Assembly: GCA_036250195.1 (NCBI GenBank)
Contig: JAVHZZ010000005.1
Coordinates: forward strand, 132,085,199-132,149,198
DNA: 64,000 nucleotides
Origin: Mixophyes australis
Taxonomy: Eukaryota > Chordata > Amphibia > Anura > Limnodynastidae
Direction: 5' to 3'
How positions within the stretch are numbered: the stretch's first letter is position 1; each line of letters begins with the position of its first letter. Both the position numbers and the translations under genes were made by a program. This document shows positions 24,441 to 36,200 of the stretch, piece by piece. A model generated the notes under the pieces. The model saw only the letters and a list, made by a program, of their open reading frames with translations. It ran no database searches and was not told the origin of the DNA.

Positions 24441-26649
24441 AGCAGCGCTGAATACACGAGGAAACACAGGAACACCTTCAGAGGCTCATGGGGAATGAGA
24501 CTCCAAGATCAGGCGACGAGGTATGGAACTCAGGTGCTTAAATAGGGAGTGTTGCCTGATCAGCCAATTAACTAAAGGGAACAGGTACTGAAGGTTTGAA
24601 AGGGCTGCGCATGCGCAGACCCTCAGGATGGTGGACGGCCACGGTTCCTAAACATACGGGAAAAAGCACTCACAGTCTGGTGAGTGACAGAGCGGTTAGC
24701 AAGATATGAGGTGAACCAGGCATGGACAGGACCAGAGAGGCAGAGAGAGATAAGAGTTTGCAGCAGGAGGGGATGGTCCCCAGTGTCGAAGGCCGCAGAG
24801 AGGTCAAGGAGAATAAGTATAGAGAAGTGACCCTTGGATTTGGCTGATAGGAGATCATTAGTGACTTTAGCCAGGGCTGTTTCGGTGGAGTGGAGGGGGC
24901 GGTAGCCGGATTGGAGAGGGTCAAGGAAGGAGTTGTCAGAGAGGTGCCTGGTGAGGCGGCAGCAGACAATCCGCTCAAATAGTTTGGAGGCATATGGGAG
25001 AAGAGAGATAGGGTGGTAGTTTGCAAGAGAGGTGGGGTCAAGATTGGGTTTCTTGAGGATAGGGGAGATAAGAGCGTGTTTGAATAAGGATGGGACATTG
25101 CCAGAGGAGAGTGATAGGTTGAAGAGGTGTGCGAGGTAAGAGCAGGCAGTAGGAGAGAGAGAGCGAAGGAGGTGGGAGGGGATGGGATCAAGAGGACAAG
25201 TAGAAGGTGGAGAGGAAAGAATAAGGGAGCGAACTTCTTCACCTGATGTAGGGATGAAGGAGCACCAGAGCCGGTTGATAGGGGGAGGTGAAGCGGTGAG
25301 GGTGGCGGGAGAGGGATGGGAGGAGGAGATGTTCTGTCTGATGGCTTCAATTTTGGAAGAGAAAAAGGAGGCGAAGTCAGATGCAGAGAGGGAAGGCGGG
25401 ACAGTGGGAGGGGGGGGGGGGGGAGAGGAGGGAGTTGAATGTGGCAAAGAGGCGGCGGGGATTGGAGGACTGAGAAGAGATAAGGGACTTAAAGAAGGAT
25501 TGTTTAGCAAGGGACAGGGCAGAGCAGAAGGAGGAGAGAATAAATTTGAAGTGAAGGAAGTCGGCTAGGGAACAAGATTTCCTCCAGAGGCGTTCGGCTG
25601 TGCGAGAGCACTTTTGGAGGGAGCGGGTGAGTTTGGAGTGCCAGGGTTGGGGAATAAGGCGATGACGGCGGATAGAAGAGGCCGGGGCAACAGTGTCCAG
25701 GGCAGTAGTGAGGGATTGGTTATAGAGAGAGGACGCCTGGTCAGGGCAGGCCAGAGAGGGGAGGGGTGATAGGAGAGTTTCAAGAGAGGAGGAGAAGGAG
25801 ATGGGGTCGATGGCATCAAGATTGCGCCTGGTGAGGGTGGCTTTAGGCAAGGTGGGAGCAGGGTAGGAGGACATAGTGAAGGAGAGGAGATGGTGGTCGG
25901 AGAGTGAGAAGGGAGAGTTGGAGAAGTCAGAGAGATCACAGAGGTGAGAAGACAAGGTCGAGGGAGTGACCAAGACAGTGGGTGGGGAGGAGATCCACTG
26001 AGTGATGCCAAGGGAGGAGGAATGGGTGAGATGTTTGATGGTGGCAGGGTCAGAACAGTTGTCAATAGGGATGTTGAAGTCGCCCAGTATAATGGAGGGC
26101 AGGTCAGAGGAAAGATAGTGGGGGAGCCAGGCGGCAAAGTTGTCAAGAAAAATAGAGGTGGGGCCAGGGGGACGGTAGATGACAGAGACACGGAGGTGGA
26201 TGGGGGAGAAGACATAACAGGACCATAATTATATACTTACGAGCTGAAAAAGGCTACAAGTCCATGTCAGTTTCCTTGTGGATGCAATGGACATTTGAAA
26301 TCCACCTTGATTAATGATTCTTTTCAGGTGAGCCAGACATGTCCCAGCCAAGGCCTGTTAGTACACAAAGGAAAGCCTTTAGTTTTGCAATAAACAACGC
26401 AATCTTTACTAAACAATCAACATTATTGTTCAAACTGTTCTGCCTATAAAAGACACATCTGATAAGCTCCCTAACTCCAGACACGGCCCTTCCAGCAGCA
26501 TTTCTATTTTTCAGAAATCAAAGGTACACTTTTGATTCCCTCCCAAGTATCTGGTCCCAACATTTGTATTTGTTTATAAAAATAAAAAAGGGCTTTACAT
26601 TCATCACAATACAATAGTTTATGTGGACTGACAGATATTACCCCAAGTG

Positions 26650-26935
26650 CACACTTGCCAACTCTCCCGGAATGTCCGGGAGACTCCCGCATTTTGCGAG
26701 AGTCTCCCGGACTCCCGGGTGAGTGTGGCAATCTTTCGAATTCTGCCCACTTCAAGTGGGGCACTTTCTAGTGAAGTGGGCAGAATTAGGTCCCAAACAC
26801 CGCAATTCCCGGTGAATCGCAGCATTTGGCCCCGCCCCCCGTTGTCAAATGCCGCAATTTTGTCGCCCCGCCCACCTCATGCCCACCTCCACTGGCAGGC
26901 TCCCGGAAGAGAGCTGAAGAAAGTTGGTAAGTATG
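26650..26935. mobile_element. hAT-type MITE (286 bp)
   Basis: A perfect 8-bp duplication cccaagtg (26642-26649 and 26936-26943) flanks termini cacacttgccaac and, inverted, catacttaccaac. A short palindrome cccggaatgtccggg is inside the left end. No coding capacity. Confidence 0.85.
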
Positions 26936-26943
26936 CCCAAGTG

Positions 26944-28224
26944 TGACAAATCAAATTTTTTTTTTTTTTTTTTTTTTTACCTTGCAAATCAATGTTGAAT
27001 GGTTGGTGTCCAGGCTCCACATTTTCCTGAGGGCTGGTGATCTGTTGAATAAACATGCACCATGGACATTTTGCTATACCACATAAGAGTTTAAATAATA
27101 GGTATAAGATTGAAAAGCTTCACAACACCACACCCCAAAAAAAGGTTACAATTCAATAGTCAAATAACACACATTAAAATGCTCATTAAATCAGAAAATA
27201 AAAAAATGCACTGCTAATGTGTAACATCAAACATCTTACAAACATTTAAAGTGCCTATAACACAGTAACTTTAAATAAAACTGAAAACAAATGAAATGCA
27301 ATTAAGGAAATCACCAGCAGCAAAAGACAGTACTACCTATTGATTTCTAACAAACTTTTAGTGTGCATGAGGATGTCTTTTATAGGGGATTGTAATGAGA
27401 CAAGTATATGCAGGAGTATAGGCCAATTATCAGCTGACAAGATCTGATGCTGGGTCTATGCAAAGGTGGTTATAACTAAGTGTCTTTTCATTCTCTACTG
27501 ATTAAAGTTATTTTGTGTTTCTTTCTTATTGTACACTCATCTGATATGCATTAGACTAGACATTGCTTTATTGATTTTGCAAACACCAAACATGATGCTT
27601 TGTGTCTGTTACTAAGAAGGTGTGTTCAAGTGTTCAATTAATTAAGTTCAAGGAAATTTTTGTGTGCAAATAGTTAATGTGCAGTTTGGTGTGGGTGTTT
27701 CCATCTGAAGTATACCTTAGTGGTTTAAGGAATGAGCTGGCAACGACAAGATAATGAGTTTGAACCCCGAATGATGCCTGTACGTGGCTTAACTTTGTCT
27801 GTTTCAGTGTATGTATTCCACTGTCAGTTATCTAAGAGTGCTTTAGTATATGTTTTGGTGTGTAATATGCCATGTTGAACAGTGTGGTCAGCTACAACAC
27901 AGAAAAGCAGTTGGTCCAAATGAATTGCTTGCAAAGAAATAGAAAAAATGTACTGCCAAAAGTGAAAAAACCTAAGTGGCCACAATAACCTTAGAGAAAA
28001 TCCAATAATTTGAAGTGCTAGCAATATTATTCTACTTTTGCATTGTATTAATATACATGAATACTTTTCAATATGCACATTTTTTCACTCTGCATGTACC
28101 AAATCTGTATGTGTTGAATATTTCTAAGTTTTGACCTTTTTAAGCAAAACAACTTATGATAGAAGTAAGTGGTAAGCTTTTAGGTCTATTACATTTCCTT
28201 GATATTTTGTTTTCACCACTTGCA
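26944..28224. other. AT-rich DNA without genes
   Basis: Contains a T-run (26957-26978) and one tRNA-like segment annotated separately; otherwise nothing recognisable. Confidence 0.5.
27711..27780 (+). repeat. tRNA-like sequence (possible SINE head or tRNA pseudogene)
   Basis: An A-box-like segment (ccttagtggtttaagg) is followed 30 nt later by a B-box-like segment (gagtttgaacccc). No convincing cloverleaf or SINE tail. Confidence 0.35.
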
Positions 28225-28291
28225 CATTGGTGTAGCAGTTAGCTAATCTACCTTGCAACCGTGCAAGCCTGGGTTCTACTCCTCACCAATG
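28225..28291 (+). repeat. tRNA-like sequence with paired acceptor stem
   Basis: The 7-bp ends cattggt and accaatg pair perfectly. Inside are a D-arm-like gtag...ctac, a stem cttgc...gcaag and a T-loop-like gggttctactcc. At 67 nt it is short for a tRNA and the anticodon loop is irregular, so I read it as a tRNA-derived pseudogene or SINE head. Confidence 0.4.
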
Positions 28292-28589
28292 CTCTTGTAT
28301 CTGAGGGAGCATTAATATCCTTGCCATATTTGTGTTGATGTTAAAAGTGTTGCTAGGGTCATATTAAGCTATGGTTAAAGTCACATAAATCATGCGTTGA
28401 AAACGCAAAAAATTCATATTGCTTTTATATCTATGAATAGTGGGTTTTTAATGGAAAGCACCATCAACAGCAGTCACATTAGGCATTTCACATTGAGAGT
28501 AATTATAATGGTGGATGTTTTGATTCTAAAGAGATTTAAAATCAATATTGAATGTTAGTGGTAGAAAATAAAATATTTCATTTTTTACC

Positions 28590-28960
28590 ATGCACTCAGC
28601 ACTCCATTCTGGCAGCCAGAATGAATGTGGAATGAGTGTGCACTCCATTCCGGCAGCCAGAATGAATGTGGAATGCAGTGTGCACTCCATACTGGCAGCC
28701 AGAATGAATGGGGAATGCAGTGTGCACTCCATTCCGGCAGCCGGAATGAATTGGGAATGCAGTGTGCACTCCATTCCGGCAGCCGGAATGAATGTGGAAT
28801 GAGTGTGCACTCCATTCCGGCAGCCGGAATGAATGTGGAATGAGTGTGCATTCCATTCCGGCAGCCGGAATGAATGTGGAATGAGTGTGAATTCCATTCC
28901 GGCAACTGGAATGAATGGGGAATGCAGTGCGCACTCCATTCCGGCAGCCGGAATGGATAG
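28590..28960. repeat. 41-44-bp minisatellite built on a 19-bp palindrome
   Basis: About nine units, each with cattccggcagccggaatg (9-bp arms, 1-nt centre) and the spacer aatgtggaatgagtgtgcac. The same family, in opposite orientation, is at 58915-59430 and 63780-64000. Confidence 0.92.
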
Positions 28961-29177
28961 GGAGAGATAGTAGAGAAGATATCTGCCTAGCATACCAAAC
29001 TGCAGTGTAGAGGCCTATAAAAGGCCCGGGCCCTAGCGCCGACGATTTATTTTATTTTTATTATTTTTTTTAAACTACATTTTTCCTCTTTTTTTTTTGC
29101 AGCGGGGGGGGGGGGCTCGGCCATTGGTGGGCGGAGCAGGGTAGTTAAAAAAAACCCAAAAACATATTCACGTCCTC

Positions 29178-29292
29178 TCTGCTGCTCTGTGCTCCATTGC
29201 TCCAGACTGTCTGAATGCCGGGTGTGACGTCATCATGTCACGCCCAGCATTCAATCAGTCTGGAGCAATGGAGCACAGAGCAGCAGAGAGGA
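29178..29292. other. Long hairpin with a tgacgtca-like centre
   Basis: The left arm (tctctgctgctctgtgctcc, then attgctccagact) pairs with its inverse ending at 29292 (agtctggagcaatggagcac, then agagcagcagaga). The centre holds gtgacgtcatcatgtcac. Confidence 0.85.
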
Positions 29293-29339
29293 CCGTGAAA
29301 GAAGAGAGAGGAAAAGGTTAGTGAAGGGAGGAAAGCGGG

Positions 29340-29930
29340 GGGACGGACAGCTTGACACAGAGGGGTTAAAAAACGGGGGGGGGGAGCTTGACACAGAGGG
29401 GTTAAAAAATGGGGGGGGGGAGCTTGACACTGAGGGGTTAAAAAATGGGGGGGGGCAGCTTGACAAAGAGGGGTTAAAGAAAAGAGAGACAAAAGCAGCA
29501 TGGCACAGAGGGGTTAAAGAGAAGAGGGACAAGAGCAGCATGGCACAGGGGGTTAAAGAAAGGAAGGAGAAACGCAGAGAGGCACAGGGGGTTAAAGAAA
29601 GGGGGAACAAAAGCAGGATGGCACTGGGGGTTAAAGAAAGGAGGGACAAAAGCAGCATGGCACAGGGGGTTAAAGAAAGAAGGGACAAGCAGCATGGCAC
29701 AGGGTTTAAAGAAAGGGGGACAAAGGCAGCATGGCACAGGGGGTTAAAGAAAAGAGGGACAAAAGCAGCATGGCACAGGGGGTTAAAGAAAGGAGGGACA
29801 AAAGCAGCATGGCACAGGGGGTTAAAGAAAGGGGGACAAAGACAGCATGGCACAGGGGGATGATGAAAGGAGGGGGAAAAGGCAGCATGGCACAGGGGGA
29901 TGAAGAAAGGGGCAAAGGCAGCATGGAGGG
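29340..29930. repeat. GA-rich minisatellite, about 39-42 bp
   Basis: About 14 units of ggggttaaagaaaggaggg followed by acaaaagcagcatggcaca. Open frames across it are low-complexity by-products. Confidence 0.9.
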
Positions 29931-30071
29931 AGCAGTGTGATCATAAGGTGGCATAGTGTGGTGATGATAAAGGGGCACAGTAATGTGTGTGTGATGGCAC
30001 GGAGCTTTTGGCAATGTAGTGTGTGTGAGGTAGATGGTGGCTAATTAATGATTGCTATTTTGTTTGTGGGG

Positions 30072-30728
30072 TGTCAGGAACCCCAACAGCCAGCAACGCA
30101 AAACCCGGAGTCTACTCAGATGTCTGGTTTTCGCTGGAGCCCCTAGTGGTGGGGACAGGCTTGGCCGCAGACAGCTGAGGGTCGTGAGTTGCGAACTGAC
30201 TGAGGAGAACCCAGCGAAGGCGTAAAGGAGCAATTAGCAGGGTGATTCCAGGCAAGGGTCGAGGGCCGGCAGCAGACAGAATATCCAGTACACAAAACTG
30301 AGGTCAGAGGTCACAGGCAAATCAGCAGCGTAGGAGTCCAGGCAAAAAGGTCTAGGGGCACAAGCAATCAAACGGAGTCAGGTATCAGGCAAAGGTCGGC
30401 AACAAGTAATCAATCCAATTGTAACAGAAACCAGGAACACAGCAGGCTAGTCAGCAGCAAAGCAGGAACTATAACTGGCAGGGAGGGCCTTATATTAGTG
30501 ATGTGGCTCAATAGAATAATCCCTCGTATCAGAGGGAAGGACAGCCCAGCTGGGCACTAAGTATTAGAATTGCGCGCGCGCCCGGCTGTACTGGACACCG
30601 GGACGTGGCGCTGCAGCACAGAGTGTCCCGACCGTTGCCTTGGCGGAAGTGACATCCCGGTCGTCATGGCGACGGCCGGGACGTCGGGGCACAGCAAGAA
30701 GCTTCAGGCACCGCTGCAACTCGTGACA
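30072..30728 (-). mobile_element. Solo LTR, gypsy type (657 bp)
   Basis: On the minus strand it begins tgtcacgagttgcagcgg and ends ggggttcctgaca. The LTR of the gypsy element at 42591 begins tgttacgagccgcgg and ends ggggttcctaaca, and both contain ggccgtcgc and atgacgtc-like CpG-rich stretches, so they belong to related families. Flanks tgggg (30067-30071) and cgggg (30729-30733) match at 4 of 5 positions. Confidence 0.82.
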
Positions 30729-31084
30729 CGGGGTAATGGGAATACTATTTTAATGTTGGGGCTGGAGGAGGGCCTAATTATTAATCATGGATGCTATTGA
30801 TTTAACGGTGGGGCTGGCCAAGACTGAACTCTTTCTGTACACACTGCATTCTTCCTATACTACACAAGGGTGCTAGATGTCCTTAAAGTCAGGAGTGCTT
30901 GTACAAATGTCCCGGTCCAGTGAATTCAGGACCTAGTTATTTTGATGTGCTAGCCATGCCCCAATGGCGCATAGCCACGCCCCCAATCGTGTGACCACAT
31001 CCCTAAAAACATTTGCTTGCTAAACTATAAAGGGGGCCCCATGAATTTGTTGTACCGGGGCCCTGAATTCCTCTTGGCAGCCCT

Positions 31085-31404
31085 GGGAACGCCTACTGTG
31101 CTTAAGTTACATTCCATAACGCCTACTTTACTCATTTGAGTAAAGATCTCTCATCTTCGCCCAGCCCGTTCCCATTCTCCTCCCATTCCCACCCCTTTCT
31201 ACTCAAGTGGTCAAGCACCATCGCAACACCATCGCAAAAGCGATGGAGTTTGCGTTTGAGTTGCCTTTGAGTGCCGTATCTGCTGTGTTTCAGCAGCGTA
31301 TGTGGTGCTTTCCGCTGCTTAAGTCTCGTTTTCGCGCATGTGCAGAGACGACTAGCAGAATATCCGCATACGTATGCGTTTGCGTACCTTGATGAATCAG
31401 GCCC
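31085..31404 (-). mobile_element. Harbinger-type MITE
   Basis: Ends in ttgcgtaccttgatgaatca then ggccc, whose inverse (gggcctgattcatcaagg) is a Harbinger-type terminus. The same roughly 320-bp sequence occurs in opposite orientation at 57572-57900 and 62813-63140. The far end stops at cgcctactgtgcttaag without a recognisable terminus, so the copy may be truncated. Confidence 0.65.
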
Positions 31405-31568
31405 CAAGTTTGCATGCACTTTGGTGGTGGTTCTATATTGTGAGGTGCTGTTTGGTCATTATAGAGTGCTGTTTTTTTTTTTCAAAGAAACCACTTGTTG
31501 CTCTTATTTTTTTCCTTATGTAAATATCCTTATTTATGGACTTTTCTTTGCCACAAAAAGCCTGAGGA

Positions 31569-33271
31569 TGAATTTCCACTACATTGTAAGTATTGGTTGC
31601 ATCATTTGTGGCAAAGGTAGAAAAAGCAAAGTTGAAATGTGTCACCGAATTTTTGGTTTGTTAACTCTGGCTTTTGCAACACATACAGGGGCTCCTGGAG
31701 TTGGACCACAATCTGTTTCACGGGGGGCCTGCTCCTCTGCCCCGTCCAAACCAGCAACTATGCCAAAATCGCCGTCCGAGGGAGCGCATATTCAGGCCAT
31801 GTGTCAGCCTCTTTGGGATGTCGGATGCGGAGGTTGTCTGTCGCTATCGGCTTCCTCCACATGTGATCTTGGACACCCTGCGCGTTGTGCAGTGTTACCT
31901 TGAGCCAATGCGCGTCATCCCGACAGCAGTACCGCCTTTGACCAAACTTGTGGCGATACTGCACTTCTGTGCTACTGGATCCTTCCAGTGCCCAGTCGGG
32001 GTCACGGCAGGTATGTCCCAGGCGACCTTCAGCCGTGTGCTGGAGGTTGTCCTAAGGGCGTTTCTGTCGTGGCTCCGGCAGTTTATCCATCTGCCACTCA
32101 ATGAGGAGTCTCTTGTGCGGATTAAGCAGCAGTTTGCCACCATAGCTGGCTTTTCGCACGTCAAAGTGGCTGTAGATGGAACACATGTGGCACTGATCCT
32201 GTTGAGTGGAAATGCTTCGGCTTTGATGAATCGTAAGTATTTCCACTCAATCAATGTCCAGGCCATATGTGACCCGTCTCTCCAGATTCTGAACCTGGTT
32301 GCGAAATGGGGTGGGAGTACACATGACTCCTATGCCTTTCGTAATTCTGGGTTGTGGCCTAGATTGCAACAGAGGCAAGGGGGTGTCAGACCACATGGAG
32401 ATGCGTGTCTTCTTGGTAATTATTAGAATATATTGGATCTGTCAAGTAGAAATTGTTAGTAACAATGTATGACAAACATAGATTTCCAAAATAAAATATT
32501 GTACTTGAGATGTTACTGTTACACAGTGTTATATAGTGCATGTGCCTTGTATTTATAGTTGGTACTACTATAGAGTAATTTTAGAAATGTTTCAACTCTT
32601 TAGATACTTAATGGTAATGTAGGCCTATTACTGAAACAGACCTAACAGTTAAGGGTATATGTCCTGTGAAAAGTGTACACCGGCAGGTGTGTAAGTATTA
32701 GTTTGGTGTACAGTGTAATACTAAAATCTGGAGTGCACTTTGGTTTGCGGCCCTTCTTAGACATTGCTAGTTTTCAAAGGATGGTAATTATACAGTATTA
32801 TGACTCATTAACCTTATTATTTAGCATAGAACGAAGCTATGAATCATCTTTTAGTATGTTTGGATATTAATGCAGGTCTATTTTTACTCTGAAATTGTAT
32901 TAATGTTTGTTTCTTTTGTCTTTCCTCTCATCCTACATAGGAGACAATGCGTATCCCTCATGCCTTTGGCTCCTCACTCCCATCTTGAACCCACACACAC
33001 AGAGAAGGAGGCCTATAACTCGGCTCATAGGGCCACCAGATTGGCCATTGAAAGGGCCTTCGGAGTCCTGAAGGCTCGCTTTCAATGCCTTGACCAGTCT
33101 GGTGGTGCCCTCATGTATGAGCTAAGGAAGGTGTGTAAAATCATCGCTCTGTGTGTGGTGTTCCATAATATAGCCATCAGGAGTGGGGCTCCAGGGGTCA
33201 TGGATGAGGTTGCTGGGGTGGACGAGGCGGAGGAGGAGGAGGAAGATCTTGTAGACCGGCAGCCAAAATGA
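31569..33271 (+). pseudogene. Harbinger (HARBI1-like) DDE nuclease gene
   Basis: The main exon (31689-32415; acceptor acatacag, donor cttg/gtaatt) encodes SDAEVVCRYRLPPHVILD, the helix-turn-helix-like region, AVDGTHVAL (first catalytic Asp, near 32170) and GGSTHDSYAFRNSGL (second Asp, near 32320). The next exon starts at 32941 after a strong pyrimidine tract ending ctacatag. The splice is in frame (LLG/DNAYPS), and IERAFGVLKARF near 33050 supplies the catalytic Glu. A short 5' exon at 31569-31586 (ATG then gtaagt) is possible. In the second exon the frame shifts across the cacacaca tract at 32992-33000, a two-base repeat slip, so the nuclease is probably inactive. It ends at 33271 with an acidic tail. 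The partner gene lies at 37964-42162, convergent. Confidence 0.88.
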
Positions 33272-33279
33272 GTTGGCAA

Positions 33280-36200
33280 AATGTGGTAAATGAGTTTTTT
33301 TAACTTTTTAAAATTTCAAAGAACAAAGCTCTCTGCTGAAATAATGACCAAGCTTAGTTAAAGTAAGATTCACTAATGTATGGTCTGTCCAAATGTGGAT
33401 ATAAATATACATGGACTGGTGTGATAGTGAAATGTCTTACATGTGTCATAATCGTAAAATCAATGACAAGCTGTAAGTTAGTTTTCAAATGTGTGTTGGA
33501 TGTCTAGGTAAATGCCTCTAAGTTTAACCTTAGTGTCTTTTGTAAAATGCACCTTAATGTGTTAGATTTCATCTACAGGCTAATGTGGCTACATAAACGT
33601 CCTTGCGTTGAAATGTAGAGTACAGTTTGCACAGTCCATACTTTTCACATTTGCTACTAGTATTAGCTATGTAACTAAAGGCCAGAATGGTCTAGTATGT
33701 AAATGTCCCCTAGTGTCAAAATGTCCAAGCCAAATATTTGTATAGAAATTGTAGCCTAACTCTGGTCAGTTAGGCATGTGAGGTTTATATGTTATTGTAC
33801 AGCACTTATAGTGTTGAGAAGTGCACATTTCAGACACTTTGTTTGTGTTTCTTATATATACAGGCTGTTTCTAACATTAGGCCTGTAGTGTTGGCCTTAG
33901 TGCCATTGCACTTTCCATTGGAGTTGGTGTATGTTGCCATGGTGAAGGCTGTTGACAAATGTCAAGTATCTATAGTGTTATCAGCACTAAAATGTGACTG
34001 TCAATTGTGTGTGTCCATACAATAATGACGTTAGTAAGACTTGAATGTGTGGTTGTGCTAAGTCAACGTATGTCCATGTGCTAGGCATGTTACTTTTGGG
34101 TTTGGGATTTACTTTCCTGTCAAAAAGAACAATCTGAAACCAAGATATAGCTCAAACATACAAGCCAGTATTAGACAATACTGTGTTGAACCTTACTAGA
34201 ATTTTTAAACATTTCAATACAGTGCCCAACTTCTTGATCACCAAGCCATCAACTAGGTACCTAAATGCAAATTGTGAGCTAATATTGCCTTAGTAAATGC
34301 TTGTTTCACATTTAACAGGGTACATTGGTGTGGATTTATGGAGTTATGCAATTCGTGTTTCCCTACATGTTGAAGTATTTCTCCAATGCTCCAAGCCTGC
34401 TTATGTCTCTCTTCAGTTTGTCCACATTGTCAGCTTTTCATCCAAGGAACTTTGCCACACACAGACCACTGACTACTTTGCTATGTTTTTGTTTGCACAT
34501 TTGGATTCATATATGTTATAAATAAATCTTAGTCTGCAAATGTGTCAACAATCTGTCGTCAGGAATTTTTGTCTGATTACTATAGTGCAGTGATTCCTCT
34601 TTGCATACACAACAATCCATATGTAGTGTTTTTGAAACTATTGTGGAACATGTGTACTTGTACAATATATTGAATCAATGTGTGGTTATTTTGTCCTTTG
34701 CCACAGACATACCATAGCCAACCAACACACTCTCTGGAGTTGATTTTAAATAAGAGCCATTATGGTTAGTTAGGTGGTTTGTATGTGTCTTTGCTTGTTT
34801 ACTAGACATTTTGAAGTATTTGTACAACTTTTATGTCAACATGGTATGTGCAAACCAACATTTGCATTCTGAAAAATGCTATGTTAAAAAATGTCCCTTA
34901 AATGTTAGAGGAGTTACCTCAAACACTACCAAGCTTTGGCCCTTTGACAAACAGGGCCAAGATAGACTTCTTCCGCAATTGCTACTTTGTTTACAAGGGG
35001 CCCAACACCCAAATGGCAACCACAAAACCCACACTAACAATCGTTGTAAAGGTGTTTGTGTCAGAAGCCAGTGGAGCATTTCTGGAAGGCCGTATCCACA
35101 TTACTTGTAACCCACCTTTGGGACAGCAGATAAACCACTCTATATCCTTTTCAGTGTGTATTTACATAGTAAAATATTTTTGATATGTAATACATCACCT
35201 AGATTGATCATTGGTCCAGCCATGTTCTGTCCCATTTCCGGCCTACACAAATTCTCCAAATTAGCACTAGTTTTAACCATCTGAATACACACATTGTTAG
35301 CCAGCAGACACTTGACATGTTTTGTGCCCTTCACAATGTATGCTCCAAATAGTTTGTGTACTAATTTGATATTGGATTGTGGTGTATTAATGTGTCATTG
35401 CTTGTCAATACAATTTGCATTTATATTGGCCTCTGAAAGGGCAAAGTCTCTAGAATAAGCCTCATTCCAGATGGGTCTCTCTTAAATCATATCTGTCAGT
35501 GTGCGTGTGTGTGTGTGTGTAAAGATACTTTGTGGCATAATACCAACTATGCCTGTTGAAACATGATTGCAAATGCAAAGAAATAATCAGTACTATGAAA
35601 GTGTTATACATCACATTATTCTTATCAAACTTACATACTGACTCGCATTTCATGAGGCACACAAATACTTGATACTTTATTTGTACAATGAAATGAAAAG
35701 ATTCTGTTTGTGTGCTACATGCTAACACAGTCATTATGTAATTTATGTGCCAAACCAATTACTCATTTGCACCTCTTGCATTTTCACATGGTTTACCCAA
35801 GGATACTTATGTTATAAACGTTTTAATGTTAGTGGCTGTAGGATTAAGGGCCCATGTTAAGTTTTCATTAGATAACCATCTTATCCAAGAGTGTCTGCCC
35901 TAGCACACATTAGTCCTTTGACTGTTTAAATTCTGGTTGATATTGTCGAAAATGTATTAATGGTTATGTGAAGCTTCCTAGGTGACAGTTTCATAGTTGA
36001 GGATTTTGCTAAATGGGTAACTGTCTCTGTAATATCAATCAATCTAAACATACCCAAATGCAAATTTGATTAGGTTGCCTGTTATGTCAATTACTATGCC
36101 CTTGCTTTAATTAAAGCAACTACTGTAGGGGAGCTTAAACCTAATGACATGGGCACTATAAAAGTATATGAATGCCAGTGTTCAGAAGCAAATAAACAAT

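Larger units (their letters stand above)
22995..24689. mobile_element. Solo LTR (1695 bp) inserted in the LINE
   Basis: Starts tgtcacgggcac, ends gtgagtgaca, and is flanked by a perfect 5-bp duplication gagcg (22990-22994 and 24690-24694). This is the signature of a retroviral or gypsy-type LTR left after recombination removed the interior. No coding frame is seen. It contains two internal tandem families (about 23.2-23.5 and 24.1-24.4 kb). The family is not identified. Confidence 0.85.
22016..26222 (-). mobile_element. L2-type LINE, 5'-truncated, split by a solo LTR
   Basis: Read on the minus strand the element ends in ggcgccttacaaataaa followed by an (ataat)n tail, the standard 3' end of L2 LINEs. 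Coding matches run from within the endonuclease domain (about 26222) through reverse transcriptase to the C-terminal region. The 5' UTR and the start of the endonuclease are absent, as expected from incomplete reverse transcription. A 1695-bp LTR sits inside the reverse transcriptase, so the LINE is the older insertion. Confidence 0.9.
22310..26222 (-). pseudogene. L2-type ORF2 (endonuclease / reverse transcriptase), broken
   Basis: The product would nick target DNA and copy the LINE RNA. Endonuclease motifs are VIYRPPGP and LGDFNIP (26060-26190), with SDHHLL near 25890. The reverse transcriptase shows [10 protein letters not shown] and NYHPISLL near 25000-25090, LDLSAAFDT near 24800 (first catalytic Asp), then after the LTR insertion [16 protein letters not shown] and the catalytic YADD near 22830. 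The C-terminal region (SANDRRLSST, FSRAAPLHWNDLP) ends near 22310. The frame changes several times, including at the run of G at 25411-25425, and the protein is cut at the LTR between SYLANRS and FSVSTSG. The N-terminal half of the endonuclease is missing. Confidence 0.88.
29003..30066. mobile_element. Probable non-autonomous DNA element, boundaries uncertain
   Basis: The sequence cagtgtagaggcctataaaa, then ggcccgggccctagcgcc, resembles the left ends of the hAT-type elements at 21.5, 39.2 and 47.8 kb. It is followed by a T-rich then G-rich stretch, a long hairpin and a GA-rich minisatellite, the same order as in those elements. A plausible opposite end (ggggccctgaattcctcttg, then gcagccctg) lies near 31050-31079, beyond a solo LTR. 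I could not find a matching target duplication, so the limits are tentative. Confidence 0.45.

Noticed and set aside
25182..26228. Plus-strand GA-rich open frames over the LINE
   Set aside because: Antisense of the C/T-rich minus-strand coding sequence; no domain.
28526..28993. Reading frames in all registers of the palindromic minisatellite (also 58848-59464)
   Set aside because: The unit length happens to preserve frame; the products are pure repeats with no recognisable domain.
29251..29863. Open frames of 180-200 codons in the GA-rich minisatellite
   Set aside because: Low-complexity repeat translation on both strands.
31271..31903. 210-codon plus-strand frame overlapping the Harbinger nuclease exon
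   Set aside because: Different frame from the nuclease motifs; runs through a MITE and an intron-like region.
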